Below the pieces are notes generated by a model. That model had not been told where the DNA came from and did no database searches. It saw only the letters and a program-made list of their open reading frames with translations. A stretch of DNA of 64,000 bases, from assembly GCA_016946835.1 (NCBI GenBank), contig JACVTC010000106.1, forward strand, positions 571,501-635,500, in the 5' to 3' direction. The position numbers and the translations under genes were made by a program. How positions within the stretch are numbered: position 1 is the stretch's first letter; every line of letters begins with the position of its first letter. Source of the DNA: Neocallimastix lanati (nom. inval.). Taxonomy: Eukaryota > Neocallimastigomycota > Neocallimastigomycetes > Neocallimastigales > Neocallimastigaceae. Positions 18,375 to 32,183 of the stretch are shown piece after piece.

Positions 18375-18945
18375 TTATACTTTATTAAATCTTATGATTT
18401 AAAATTTAAAAAAAATGGTTTTTAAAGTTTTAATCTTTAGTCAAATATAATCTTCTATTAAATCATACTTTTTTCTATTTATTATATAGCTTATATATAT
18501 TATGATATTATGTAATCAATATATAAAATAAAATTTATAAAATATGAAGTATGTCAAAATTAAATGAAAAAGTTCATTAAACTTTATATTAAAACAAAAA
18601 AATAAAAATAAAGATAAACATCTTGAGTCAATAGTTGAAATTGATTTTTAATAAAAGTTATTATATTTTCAGTATTCGTATAGGTATATTTAATGAAAAA
18701 TAACTTAATTTATTGGTATTATAAAATTAAATAAAATAAGTTGAATTTTATACTATTTGAGAAAAGAAAAGAAGATAAAAAAAAAATTCGAAGGGTATTA
18801 AATATATAAATAAATAAAAAAAAAAAAATAGTAGTAACAATTCAGGAAATTATTATACAGAGAAACAACAATAACAATTTTTAGTATTATTAATAAATTT
18901 TAATCAAATAATAATAATAATAAAAAAATATATATATATATTTAA
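17921..18945. other. Intergenic with (TTTA)n array
   Basis: AT-rich upstream region of the FHA gene. A (TTTA)n tetranucleotide array with two TTTG interruptions spans about 18263-18374. No gene is supported. Confidence 0.6.
18263..18374 (+). repeat. (TTTA)n microsatellite
   Basis: About 27 ATTT units, with GTTT variants near the left end. Confidence 0.9.
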
Positions 18946-21800
<2,855 letters not shown>

Positions 21801-22198
21801 GAATAATAAATAAATACATAAATAAATAAAAAAAGTTATAGTATTTATATATAATATAAATAATTGAAAATAAAATGCAGAATACAAAAAAAATTAAATC
21901 TAATAAATATATTTAATATCAAAATATATAATATATATATTATATTATTTCTTATTTCTTATTTTGTTATATATTTTTTGGGGATGTTCATAATTATATA
22001 ATTATGTTTTAGTTTTATTATTTTTCATTAAAAATTTTTTAATTTTTTTTTTCATTATTTTATAAATTTAAAATTAATTATTTCCTTATAGTGTAGTTCC
22101 CACTACTATTTTTAATACAAATTTATTTTGTTTTTTACTTTATTTATTTATTTATTTATTTTTACTATTATTATTATTATTACTATTATTATTATTAT
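21801..22198. other. 3' flank of the FHA gene ending in (TTA)n
   Basis: AT-rich 3' region. It ends in a short (TTA)n run (22164-22198) that is the left-hand insertion target of Copia-1. Confidence 0.65.
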
Positions 22199-22499
22199 TG
22201 ATAACTACTTAATAATTATACTATATATTTATTTATATTATTTTATATATTTATTTATTATGTAATTTATTAAAGTGTACTTGTGTTAATGTTTTATGTA
22301 AATTAGTTGATACGTTTATTTTATATTGTATAAATTGTGTTAACAATCATTTTAATTATTTTGTGTAACATGTATTTACGTAACAAATGTATTCATGTGA
22401 TATAGTTCTATATAAACATCATGAATGTACTATCCACTTCTCTCTTTGTTCCATAATACTTTCGTATTATTATATTAAATAAATAAACAACATATATCA
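22199..22499 (+). repeat. Copia-1 5' LTR
   Basis: Opens with GATAACTACTTAATAATTAT (first base of the LTR uncertain) and ends CAACATATATCA. It matches the 3' LTR with only a few differences. A TATATAAAC box near 22420 is a plausible promoter. Confidence 0.92.
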
Positions 22500-22515
22500 G
22501 ATTAAGAGTCTCATT
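22500..22515 (+). promoter_or_regulatory. Copia-1 primer-binding site (half-tRNA type)
   Basis: GATTAAGAGTCTCATT directly follows the LTR. Its complement AATGAGACTCTTAATC fits the anticodon arm of a tRNA-Lys(CUU) (loop CTCTTAA) rather than a tRNA 3' CCA end. The same motif follows the Copia-2 LTR and starts the Copia-3 relic. Confidence 0.7.
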
Positions 22516-22556
22516 CGATTCTATTCTAATATTAAAAGTTTTTTTAAAAATACGAC

Positions 22557-23480
22557 ATGCCTCAAGAAACTACTTTAGCTAAAGACCAACGCCTTCGTGG
22601 AAAGTCTAACTTCAACCAATGGAAACTTTTTATTGTAACCGCTGTCAAAACTCAAGGTATTGAAGATTTTTTAGAAGATAATATTATCAGTCATCTAAAT
22701 AATGAATTCTTTGTTTACGCCCCAAATGGTAATGAACCAACCAACAGGGTCATTACGGACATTCTTAACAACTTAAACCTCCCAATTCCTGGTCAAGAAC
22801 CTCGTCCTCTTAGAGAAAACAATGACGCACTAGAGAATGTAAACAATAATGTTCTAGAACCATTATTGGATAATAGAACAAAAAGATTAATTATCAAAGA
22901 GGCCATAAAAATGGATGCCGAATTGATGTTATTGATTTTAAAAAATATTGACGAAAAAATCGTTAAAGAGATAAGTCGTCTAACTAACAGTTATTGTATT
23001 ATGGAAAAACTCAAGGGAAAATACGGTAACAACAACGCTGATATGGAATACTGGCTTAAAAGACTCAAAAGTTTAAAGCCAAAGAACAAAAATGAAGTAA
23101 CCAAAATGTTGGACCAAGCGAAAGAAATTTTCGTAGAAATAGAAGAAATTGATTATTACAAACAAGGAAAAATAAAAATACCTTTATAACATTCTTACTG
23201 ATGACTACAAAAATATTGTTCAATTCGACTTGAACAGTGATGCAGAAGAGTACTTAGAAACTCTCAAAAGAATTATCTCAGCAAGGTCATATGTTGAAAA
23301 CTGAGATGACATTAAAGAAAAAGATGAAGATGATGATCCTATGGACCTTGATTACCTTAGCAAGAGGAAAAGAACTCCAAAATTAAACAAAAAACCTTCA
23401 AGTTTAATCAACAATAAGAAAAATAAACATAAATATAAGAAGGATAATAAAATAATAAAAGTTATTGCCATATATGTGAT
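22557..23480 (+). pseudogene. Copia-1 gag
   Basis: The ATG at 22557 opens a 210-residue frame with the copia gag N-terminus (LRGKSNFNQWKLFIVTAVKT), stopping at 23187. Coding continues in another frame (NILTDDYKNIVQFDLNSDAE, SARSYVEN, a stop, then DEDDDPMDLDYLSKRKR). A CCHC zinc knuckle, CHICDMNRHSTKEC, spans about 23466-23507 and belongs to the following pol frame. Gag forms the particle and packages RNA. The break near 23180 could be a lesion or a frameshift site. Confidence 0.75.
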
Positions 23481-25869
23481 ATGAACAGACATTCCACAAA
23501 AGAATGTTATTTCAATCTTAAAAACAAAGAAAATAATATTAAAAATCAGCATAATAATAAAGGAAGGCAAAATCAACAACAAGAGAAGAAATCATTAAAT
23601 TACTTGGTAAACTCAAGAAACTATAATAATTATAGAAATAATAATACTCCAAAATACACCAAAAATGAGGTTTACTCTGATAATGCCAGCAATTACGATG
23701 AAAACTTTGATTTTGAGGATGCTAGAGCATTAATGTATCAGAGAAAGCAAAATAATAAATATATAAATTTATTGGAGGTTATTCCAAATAATAATAAACA
23801 TACTCATGGTTTTGATAACATATACGATAAATCTATTGATTTTATTAATCATAGTAACGTAATAACAGATGATATTATATGGTTTTATGATACAGGTGCC
23901 GGTGAACATGTAACGAATGATAAATCTTTACTTGTTAACTTTAAATATGAATCCGTTAAGTTGTGTTGTGCAAATGGTTCAATTTGCCAATTTGAAGGAT
24001 ATGGAACTTATGAATGTTTCATAAATAAACAATATATTAAACTTGAAAAAGTTTTATTTTCCAAAAATGTTCACAAAAATCTTATTAGTGGTATAGAACT
24101 TGCAAAATCAGGTTTTATTTCTTTAATTGATTCTTCTGATGGACTAAAATTGTGGGATAAGAATAAAACTAATCTAGGTACATTTAGTACATTCCTATCA
24201 TCTAAATATAATCAATTTCCTATCAAAACACAAAATTTAAACAGTAATAAAATAATAGGAAATGATATAATGCATATAGGTAAATTAGATGACAAAAGTA
24301 TTGAAATATGGCATAGAAGATTAGGCCATTTTTATCAAAGTAATTTACCTAAGTACTTAGATCTACATAATATAAAAGCTCCTCCATGCATAGATTGCAA
24401 AATTTCTAAGATGAGGAGGGGATCTCATAAAGGGAAAACTCCAAAGGCAACAGAACTCCTGGAAATAATTCATTCAGACATTTCTGAGCCGTATAATCTA
24501 TATATTAATAACAAGAAATACTTTCTCACAATGATGGACGAATTCTCTAGAAAAGTCTGGATATTTACTCTTAAGTCAAAAGCTGAAGCTCCAGATAAAA
24601 TAATAGAATTCTTTACTTATCTAAATAATCAGTTTAAGGATTATACGATAAAAATATTTAAATCTGATGGAGGAAAGGAATATAAAAATAAAAAGATAAA
24701 CAAATATTGTAAAGAAAATGGTATCGAAAAGGTGTATTCTCCTCCTTATTGCCCAGAAATAAACGGAAAAGCTGAAAAAATTAATAATACACTTAGAAAT
24801 TCAGCAAAAACACTTATGTATTGGGTTAAATTATCGGAAAACTTCTGGAATTTTGCGATAAAGCATGCATGTTATTTATACAATATGATTCCACATTCAG
24901 GAAACAATAATTTAATTCCTGACGAAATATTTTATAATAAAAAAGTAAATATAAAACATTTAAGAACCTTTGGATGCGCTTGCTACTTCAGAGACCAAAG
25001 TCCACACAAATCCAAATTTCAACCAAATTCAAGGACAGGTATTTTCCTTGGTTTTGACAAAAAGAAATATTCATCATATATTATGAACAAAGAAAATAGA
25101 AAATTAAATTATGTTAGTGATATTGAATTCGTTGAAGAAGAACCAGGAAATTTTAAATATCCGAATAACGGCTTCCAAGACCCTTATTTCTCTTTTACTA
25201 AAATGGACCTTGATGAAAGAAACATGAGAAATAGAAATATAAATGACTATAATAATTATAATGACAATAATCATTTAAATGAAAATATCAATTTAAATGA
25301 GAACAATATTTTAAACATAAATAATAATTTAAACCTAGATAATAACGTAAATGAAGATAATAATATTAATATAGCTAACAACAATAACGAGAACAATGTT
25401 TTAAATGAAAACAATAATGAGAATAACAATGAAAATAATGATAATAATAATTTGGACGATATTAATTTAAATGAAAATGTAAATGTAAATTTAATGGACA
25501 ATAATAATTTTATTGAAAATAATGACATTAATGAAGAAGAAAATAACTTATCAAAGGAAAATAATACTGTGGGAAAAGATGATTTAACTAAAAATAATCC
25601 AAATGAAGAAATAAAATTAAATGAAATTGATAAAAAACTCCCTATAAATTCTGGTGATATAAATATTCCTTCGGCTAAAAATAAAGGCAAAGAAAAAATC
25701 AATGAAAATGACGAAAATTTAAATTTTGAAAAAAGTGAAAAAAGTTTTATTAATAAAAATTTTTTTTTTATTGAACCAAAAATATCTAAACAGCCATTGG
25801 TCAAAATAAATTTATCAGAACCTAGTTTATCAAATAGTAATATAAATAATATTTTAAATAATACCTTCT
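23481..25869 (+). CDS. Copia-1 pol part 1: protease and integrase, cut by insertion
   Basis: The frame runs from the zinc knuckle through aspartic protease (IIWFYDTGAGEHVTN, active-site DTG intact), the pre-integrase zinc-binding HRRLGH...CIDC, and the integrase core. The catalytic triad is visible as HSDISEP (D), FKSDGGKEY (D) and NGKAEKIN (E). An Asn-rich linker follows. It stops at 25877 only because the TRG-I LTR starts at 25870. The same frame resumes at 35035 beyond the nested elements. Family role: processing of the polyprotein and cDNA integration. Confidence 0.88.
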
Positions 25870-26249
25870 TGATATAAAACAAATATGTGTAGTAACATAT
25901 TTGTATATTTAATAATAATTATTAAATATTAAATTTATATCTTTTTGATAATAATTATTTTATTTTATTTTATTTCAATATGTATTATTATAATTATAAT
26001 AATTATAATACTTTATTTCATATAAAATTTATATATTTCTATATATTAGAATATATAATTAATATATTATCTATTCCTTATAAATAGATTAGATTAAAAA
26101 TAGAGAACTCTTTTGTAAATTTTGAGGAATTAGAATTATTATTTTAATTGTACAAATATTATAATTTTATTAATAAAATTTACTAAACTACCATTATTTA
26201 AAACCCACCACTGCTTATAAATTATTGCACATAAAAGTCCCGCATATCA
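25870..26249 (+). repeat. TRG-I 5' LTR
   Basis: 380 bp, starting TGATATAAAAC and ending GTCCCGCATATCA, so the 6-bp ends TGATAT/ATATCA are inverted. A perfect hairpin, ACAAATATGT...ACATATTTGT, lies in the first 40 bp of every copy. Confidence 0.92.
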
Positions 26250-26254
26250 AAAAT

Positions 26255-26274
26255 TGGTGGAGATATCGGGGATG
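26255..26274 (+). promoter_or_regulatory. TRG primer-binding site
   Basis: TGGTGGAGATATCGGGGATG lies 5 nt after the LTR. It starts with TGG as expected for pairing with a tRNA 3' CCA, and is conserved at 29198-29217 and, inverted, at 34628-34647. The tRNA was not identified. Confidence 0.75.
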
Positions 26275-26679
26275 TGCTGTGTAAAAAATAATTTATAAGT
26301 AGTGGTGTTTAGTAATTTTGTTAATTAATTATAAATCCGTATATATTTACATAAATTCTCTTCAGTTAGGATTAATTAAAATACACTGTTTAGGATATAA
26401 ATTTTTAATTTTTTTTATTGGCTATTTATAATTATTTTATCTTTGGTGATGAGAAAGTTATACACTATATGTTATTTCATTCATTTTAGTATAATTTAAA
26501 TAAATTGTTTTAAAAAAAATAATAATTCGGAATATTTTATAATTATATTAAATAATATATATATATATATATATATAATAAACATTATATTGTATAAATA
26601 AATATTTAAAAAAAAAAAAAAAAAAAAAAAATACAAAAATTTAATAAATAAGTATTATTATTTTTAAAATTAATTGCTA

Positions 26680-28343
26680 ATAATGAGAAATAGTAATTCT
26701 ACTGGCAATCGAGTAGACACTGGGTCCCTCCAAGAATTACTGGATCTAATAGAAATGCTGAAATTTGGAAGTTTAAAATTAATGATTGGTTTAAGAAGGA
26801 AGGCGTTGCTACCGATGAAGATAAATATAATTATATAATTATGGCTGCTGAAGATGACATCGTAAAGGTAATTATGGAAAAAGTAAGAGAGGTAAATAGA
26901 ACTCTTACTTTAGATGAATGTGTTGCTCTCATAAAAAAAGATATTGGAGGGAAAACCAAAGGGATAACAATTATGAAAATATATTACAAGAATCTCACAG
27001 GAGAAATAAAAAAAGTTTAAATAATTATAAAAATATTCATCTAATATACAACCAATGGATACATATATTAATAACTTTAGTAATTCATTGAATAAAGAAA
27101 ATAATAGAATATCTATTAACAGTTCTTCCAACAACTACAATGGATACATTGTTAATAGTAATTATTATAGTAATTATAATGATAATACATTTAAAACATG
27201 GAGTGGAAATAATAATCAGAGAAATTTTAGGAATTATAGAAAATTTAAAATGAATAATGATAATAACAATAATTTAAATATTAGCAATGAAAATTATAAT
27301 AACAGTAATACTAATTTTTTCAATTTAAGAAAAAGGAAAATTTTAATACCAAATTTAAATAATAATTCAACAATTAATAATAGTAATAAAGGCAATAATT
27401 ATACAGGAAATAACAACAATAAAGATAGTAACAATATTAATAATATTAATGAAAATGTAATTAATAATAATTCAATCAATAATATTGTCAATAATTGTAT
27501 ATCTAATTTGGTTACAAATAATAATATTAACAATAATAAAAATGACGCGTTGGATAAAACAGTAAATGTAGAACAAAATAAATTACCCGCGTTAAAAATG
27601 GATAATTTCAGAAAAAATAATAAAATAGGAAATATTAATAATAGAAAATATGAAACAAACGATAATATTTTAATTATTAAAGAAGAAAATAAAAATAATT
27701 TCACAGGTAATACAAATATTAAGAAAAATCAAAATAATAAAATAGTAATTAATAGTACTGTAAAAATAAATATTAAAGCTACTAGTAGTAAGGAAAATAT
27801 TAATTATAATAATAAAAATATTCTTGAGGACTCAGAAAATATAAATAGCAAAGGAAATAATCATAAAATTGTAAAAGAAGAAATGAATATTAATGAATCT
27901 ATTAAAGTTGATAGTGTTAACAATAAAACTAATAATTATATAACTTCTAGTTTGATTAAGGAATTAAATATTAACGATAATAAATGTTTAAAAATAAATA
28001 CTATTCAAATTACTTCATATGAAAATAAAAATGAGCAATTAAAAAAAAAGAGTATTTAATTAAAAATAATGTTAATATAAAAGAAAGAAAATTTGATAAT
28101 AATATTTCTCCGATAAATGAACAAAATAAAATGGTAAAGGTTGGTAGTATTAAGGAAATAAAAATAAAGAAAATTAAAAAGATAATTAAAATTCCCTTTA
28201 TTCTTCAATATATTGGTAAAAATAAAATAAATATTAATAAATTAATGATGCCCAAACCTGAGATCGCGTTAAAGGATATTATTATTTATAGCAACAATCG
28301 CGTTGATACCAAACGAACAATTAGGAATTATAGATATAAATGA
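26680..28343 (+). pseudogene. TRG-I gag, broken
   Basis: The ATG at 26680 and following frames encode the gag N-terminus seen intact in TRG-III (here NAEIWKFKINDWFKKEGVAT, TLTLDECVALIKK). The part between about 27000 and 27055, including most of the capsid-like region and the zinc knuckle, is missing. An Asn-rich linker (27055-28059) and the conserved basic tail (28131-28343, ending NNRVDTKRTIRNYRYK) follow in shifted frames. Confidence 0.75.
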
Positions 28344-28437
28344 TAATAAAAAATTAAAAATTATTATTTATATTAATTAAACCTTATATTTTCTTTTATA
28401 AAAAAATATATAGTTTAATTTTTAGCAAGGGCATTTC

Positions 28438-28806
28438 TGATATAAAACAAATATGTGTAGTAACATATTTGTATATTTAATAATAATTATTAAATATTAA
28501 ATTTATATCTTTTTGATAATAATTATTTTATTTTATTTTATTTCAATATGTATTATTATAATTATAATAATTATAATACTTTATTTCATATAAAATTTAT
28601 ATATTTCTATATATTAGAATATACAATTAATATATTACCTATTTCTTATAAATAGATTAGATTATTTATATTAGAAATAGAGAACTCTTTTGTAAATTTT
28701 GAGGAATTAGAATTATTATTTTAATTGTACAAATATTATAATTTTATTAATAAAATTTACTAAAGTACCATTATTTAAAACCCACTGCTTATAAATTATT
28801 GCACAT
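28438..28806 (+). repeat. TRG-I 3' LTR, end missing
   Basis: Same LTR as 25870-26249, but stops at GCACAT and runs straight into the TGATATAAAAC start of the next element. Confidence 0.9.
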
Positions 28807-29192
28807 TGATATAAAACAAATATGTGTAGTAACATATTTGTATATTTAATATTAATTATTAAATATTAAATTTATATCTTTTTGATAATAATTATTTTAT
28901 TTTATTTTATTTCAATATGTATTATTATAATTATAATAATTATAATACTTTAATTCATATAAAATTAATATAGTTCTATATATTATAATATATAATTAAT
29001 ATATTATCTATTCCTTATAAATAGATTAGATTATTTATATTAGAAATAGAGAACTCTCTTGTAAAATTTTAGGAATTAGAATTATTATTTTAATTGTACG
29101 AATATTATAATTTTATTAATAAAATTTACTAAACTACCATTATTTAAAACCCACTGCTTATAAATTATTGCACATAAAAGTCCCGCATATCA
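28807..29192 (+). repeat. TRG-II 5' LTR
   Basis: 386 bp, TGATATAAAAC...CCCGCATATCA. Abuts the truncated TRG-I LTR with no spacer. Confidence 0.92.
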
Positions 29193-29822
29193 AAAATTGG
29201 TGGAGATATCGGGGATGTGCTATGTAAAAAATAATTTATAAGTAGTGGTGTTTAGTAATTTTGTTAATTAATTATAAATCCGTATATATTTACATAAATT
29301 CTCATTAGTTAGGATTAATATATATATATGTTTAGGATATAGATTTTTAATTTTTTTTATTGGTTATTTATAGTTATTTTATCTTTGGTGAAGAGAAAAT
29401 TATACAATATATGTTATTTCATTCATTTTAGTATAATTTAAATAAATTGTTTTAAAATAATTAAATATTCGGAAATCTAATAAAAATATATATATATAAA
29501 TAATTTATTAATATAGTGTTAGTGTTAAAAGTAAGGTAGTTTAAGTAGGATAATAATAAAAATTAGAGAGTGAAATAGTAAAAATATTGTTATTTTAATT
29601 TGCATTTTAGTGAATAATTTAGATAAAATATATAATAGGAATATTTTTTTAAATAAAATAAGAGTAGGAAGATATAAATAGTGTAGTTTAAATGTGTTAA
29701 AACTTAGGAATAAAATTACAATATATATAAGTATAATAAGATAAAAATATTGTGTATTTTAATAGTAGTATATTTAATAATATTAATTAATAGTACATTT
29801 TAAAAATAGATATAGAAATAAA

Positions 29823-30338
29823 ATGGATATAAATCAAGATAACCTAACAGAAAAATTACAATTGTTAAAATTGTTAATTCAAAAAGGTAGATTTGAAACT
29901 GGAGTTAGCGATGACGTGAATGAATTAGATGAGTTTGTAGATGGTGAATCAATGGGAATATTAGCTCTTGTTGATAATAAGGAAGCTAGGTGTATTTTAA
30001 AAGGATACGATGAAAATAGTTTGGTAAATCGTAGTTTTCTGGAAAAATATATTCTTAATCATTGTATTGATGACTCAAGTATTACTGAAATAACTAAACT
30101 TACAATTTTAAATTTAACTATTGGTGGTGTTCAAAAAAATGTAATATTCAGAGTAGTTGAGAAAGAAAATCCATTTTATGATATTAGTTTGAATTTTAAA
30201 ACACAAAGAGAATTAGGAATTATTATTGACCCAAGCGACAATTTAATTCTTTTGAAACAAGGAACTTCTGAATTTAGAGTGGTAGCTGAACTTGAAAAAT
30301 TATCTGTTTTAAATAAAAGAATCAATAAAAATGAAGAA

Positions 30339-30390
<52 letters not shown>

Positions 30391-31214
30391 GTAATAAAAT
30401 TAATAATACTAAAAATGACGCTGTTGATGACATAATAAACGCGAAACAAAACAAATTAAACGCGTTAAAATTGGATAATTTCAGAGAAAATAATAAATTA
30501 GTAAATAATAGTAATAGCAAATGCAAAACAAACAATAATATTATAATTACTAAAGAAGAAAATAAAAATAATATTAAAGGTAGTGCAAATATTAAGAAAA
30601 ATCAAAATAATAATATTGAGATTAATAGTATTGTAATAATAAATAATAAGGAAAATATTAATTCAAATGGTAAAAATAAAAATATTATTAATAATTCTGA
30701 AAATATAAGAAACAAAATAAATAGTCATACAATTGTAGAAGAAGTAATAAATATCAATGAATCTGTTAAAGTTGATAGCATTATCAATAGAATTAATAAA
30801 TCTATAATTTCTGGTTTGGTTACGGAAATAAATATTATTGATAGTAACAATTCAAAAGTAGATAATATTCAAATTATTTCAAATGCCAATAAAAATGAAC
30901 AATTTATAAAAAAAATTATTCAGTTAATAATATTACTAATATAAAAGAAAGAAAAATTAATAATAATAATTCTCCGGTTGATTTTAGTAATATTATAAAT
31001 GTAGATAGTGATAAGAAAATACAAATTAATAAAATTAAAAAAATAATTAAAATTCCCTTTATTCTTATTCAATATATTGGTAAAAATAAAATAAATATTT
31101 ATAAAATTATGATGCCCAAAACTGAAATCGCATTAAAGGAGATTATTAATTATAGTAACAATCGCGTAGATACCAAACGGACAAATAGAAATTATAAATA
31201 TAAAAGAAAATAAA
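29823..31214 (+). CDS. TRG-II protease-like domain plus Asn-rich linker and basic tail
   Basis: The 373-residue frame 29823-30944 opens with about 150 residues that fold-match retropepsin by order: LVDNKEARCILKGYDENSLV where others have the D-S/T-G loop, then FLEKYIL, a conserved FRVVEKENPFYDISL (compare YDIILG) and IIIDPSDNLILLK (compare VIDPKNRTVTL). The catalytic D-T/S-G reads D-E-N, so peptidase activity is doubtful. An Asn run and linker follow, homologous to the gag linker of the sister elements. A frame break near 30905 separates the basic tail (KKIIKIPFILIQYIGKNKIN to NRNYKYKRK, stop near 31212). The function of the tail is unknown. Confidence 0.6.
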
Positions 31215-31298
31215 ATTTTAAAATTATTATTTATATTAATTAAACCTTATATTTTCTTTTAAAAAAAATATATAGTTTAATTTTAGCAAGGGCATTTC

Positions 31299-31684
31299 TG
31301 ATATAAAACAAATATGTGTAGTAACATATTTGTATATTTAATATTAATTATTAAATATTAAATTTATATCTTTTTGATAATAATTATTTTATTTTGCTTT
31401 ATTTCAATATGTATTATAATTATAATAATTATAATACTTTAATTCATATAAAATTAATATAGTTCTATATATTAGAATATATAATTAATATATAACCTAT
31501 TTCTTATAAATAAATTAGATTATTTATATTAGAAATAGAGAACTCTTTTGTAAAATTTTAGGAATTAGAATTATTATTTTAATTGTACGAATATTATAAT
31601 TTTATTAATAAAATTTACTAAACTATCATTATTTAAAACCCACCACTGCTTATAAATTATTGCACATAAAAGTCCCGCATATCA
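31299..31684 (+). repeat. TRG-II 3' LTR
   Basis: 386 bp, TGATAT...ATATCA, followed by TTCT, the presumed 4-bp target duplication, and then Copia-1 sequence. Confidence 0.92.
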
Positions 31685-31710
31685 TTCTTAACCTCACGTG
31701 ATAAAATTTT

Positions 31711-32095
31711 TGATATACGAGACTTTTATGTGCAATAATTTATAAGCAGTGGGTTTTAAATAATGGTAGTTTAGTAATTTTATTAATAAAATTATAATAT
31801 TCGTACAATTAAAGTAATAATTCTAATTCCTAAAAATTTACAAGAGAGTTCTCTATTTCAAATATAAATAATTTAATCTATTTATAAGAAATAGGTAATA
31901 TATTAATTATATATTCTAATATATAGAACTATATAAATTTTATATGAAATAAAGTATTATAATTATTATAATTATAATAATACATATTGAAATAAAATAA
32001 AATAAAATAATTATTATCAAAAAGATATAAATTTAATATTTAATAATTATTATTAAATATACAAATATGTTACTACACATATTTGTTTTATATCA
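31711..32095 (-). repeat. TRG-III 3' LTR
   Basis: 385 bp in inverted orientation relative to the TRG-II LTR 26 bp away. The two could form a long hairpin. Confidence 0.92.
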
Positions 32096-32183
32096 AAAAT
32101 GCCCTTGCTAAAAATTAAACTATATATTTATTCTATAAAAGAAAATATATGGTTTAATTACAATTAATAATAATTTAAAAATT

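Larger units (their letters stand above)
25870..28806 (+). mobile_element. Non-autonomous LTR element TRG-I (gag only)
   Basis: 5' LTR 25870-26249 (TGATAT...ATATCA ends), primer site, decayed gag, purine-rich stretch (AGCAAGGGCATTTC) and 3' LTR 28438-28806, which lacks its last 17 bp and abuts TRG-II. No RT or integrase is present. Its left flank TTCT (25866-25869) matches TTCT right of TRG-II (31685-31688). Confidence 0.85.
28807..31684 (+). mobile_element. Non-autonomous LTR element TRG-II (protease-like ORF)
   Basis: 5' LTR 28807-29192, primer site 29198-29217, one ORF (29823 onward) and 3' LTR 31299-31684. It has the same LTRs, purine tract and C-terminal tail as TRG-I and TRG-III, but gag is replaced by a protease-like domain. 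No RT or integrase. Confidence 0.85.

Noticed and set aside
25271-25882. 203-residue Phe/Leu/Ser-rich ORF on the minus strand
   Set aside because: Antisense shadow of the Asn/Glu-rich linker in Copia-1 pol. The same holds for the minus frames at 27399-27704, 30176-30535 and 26910-27134.
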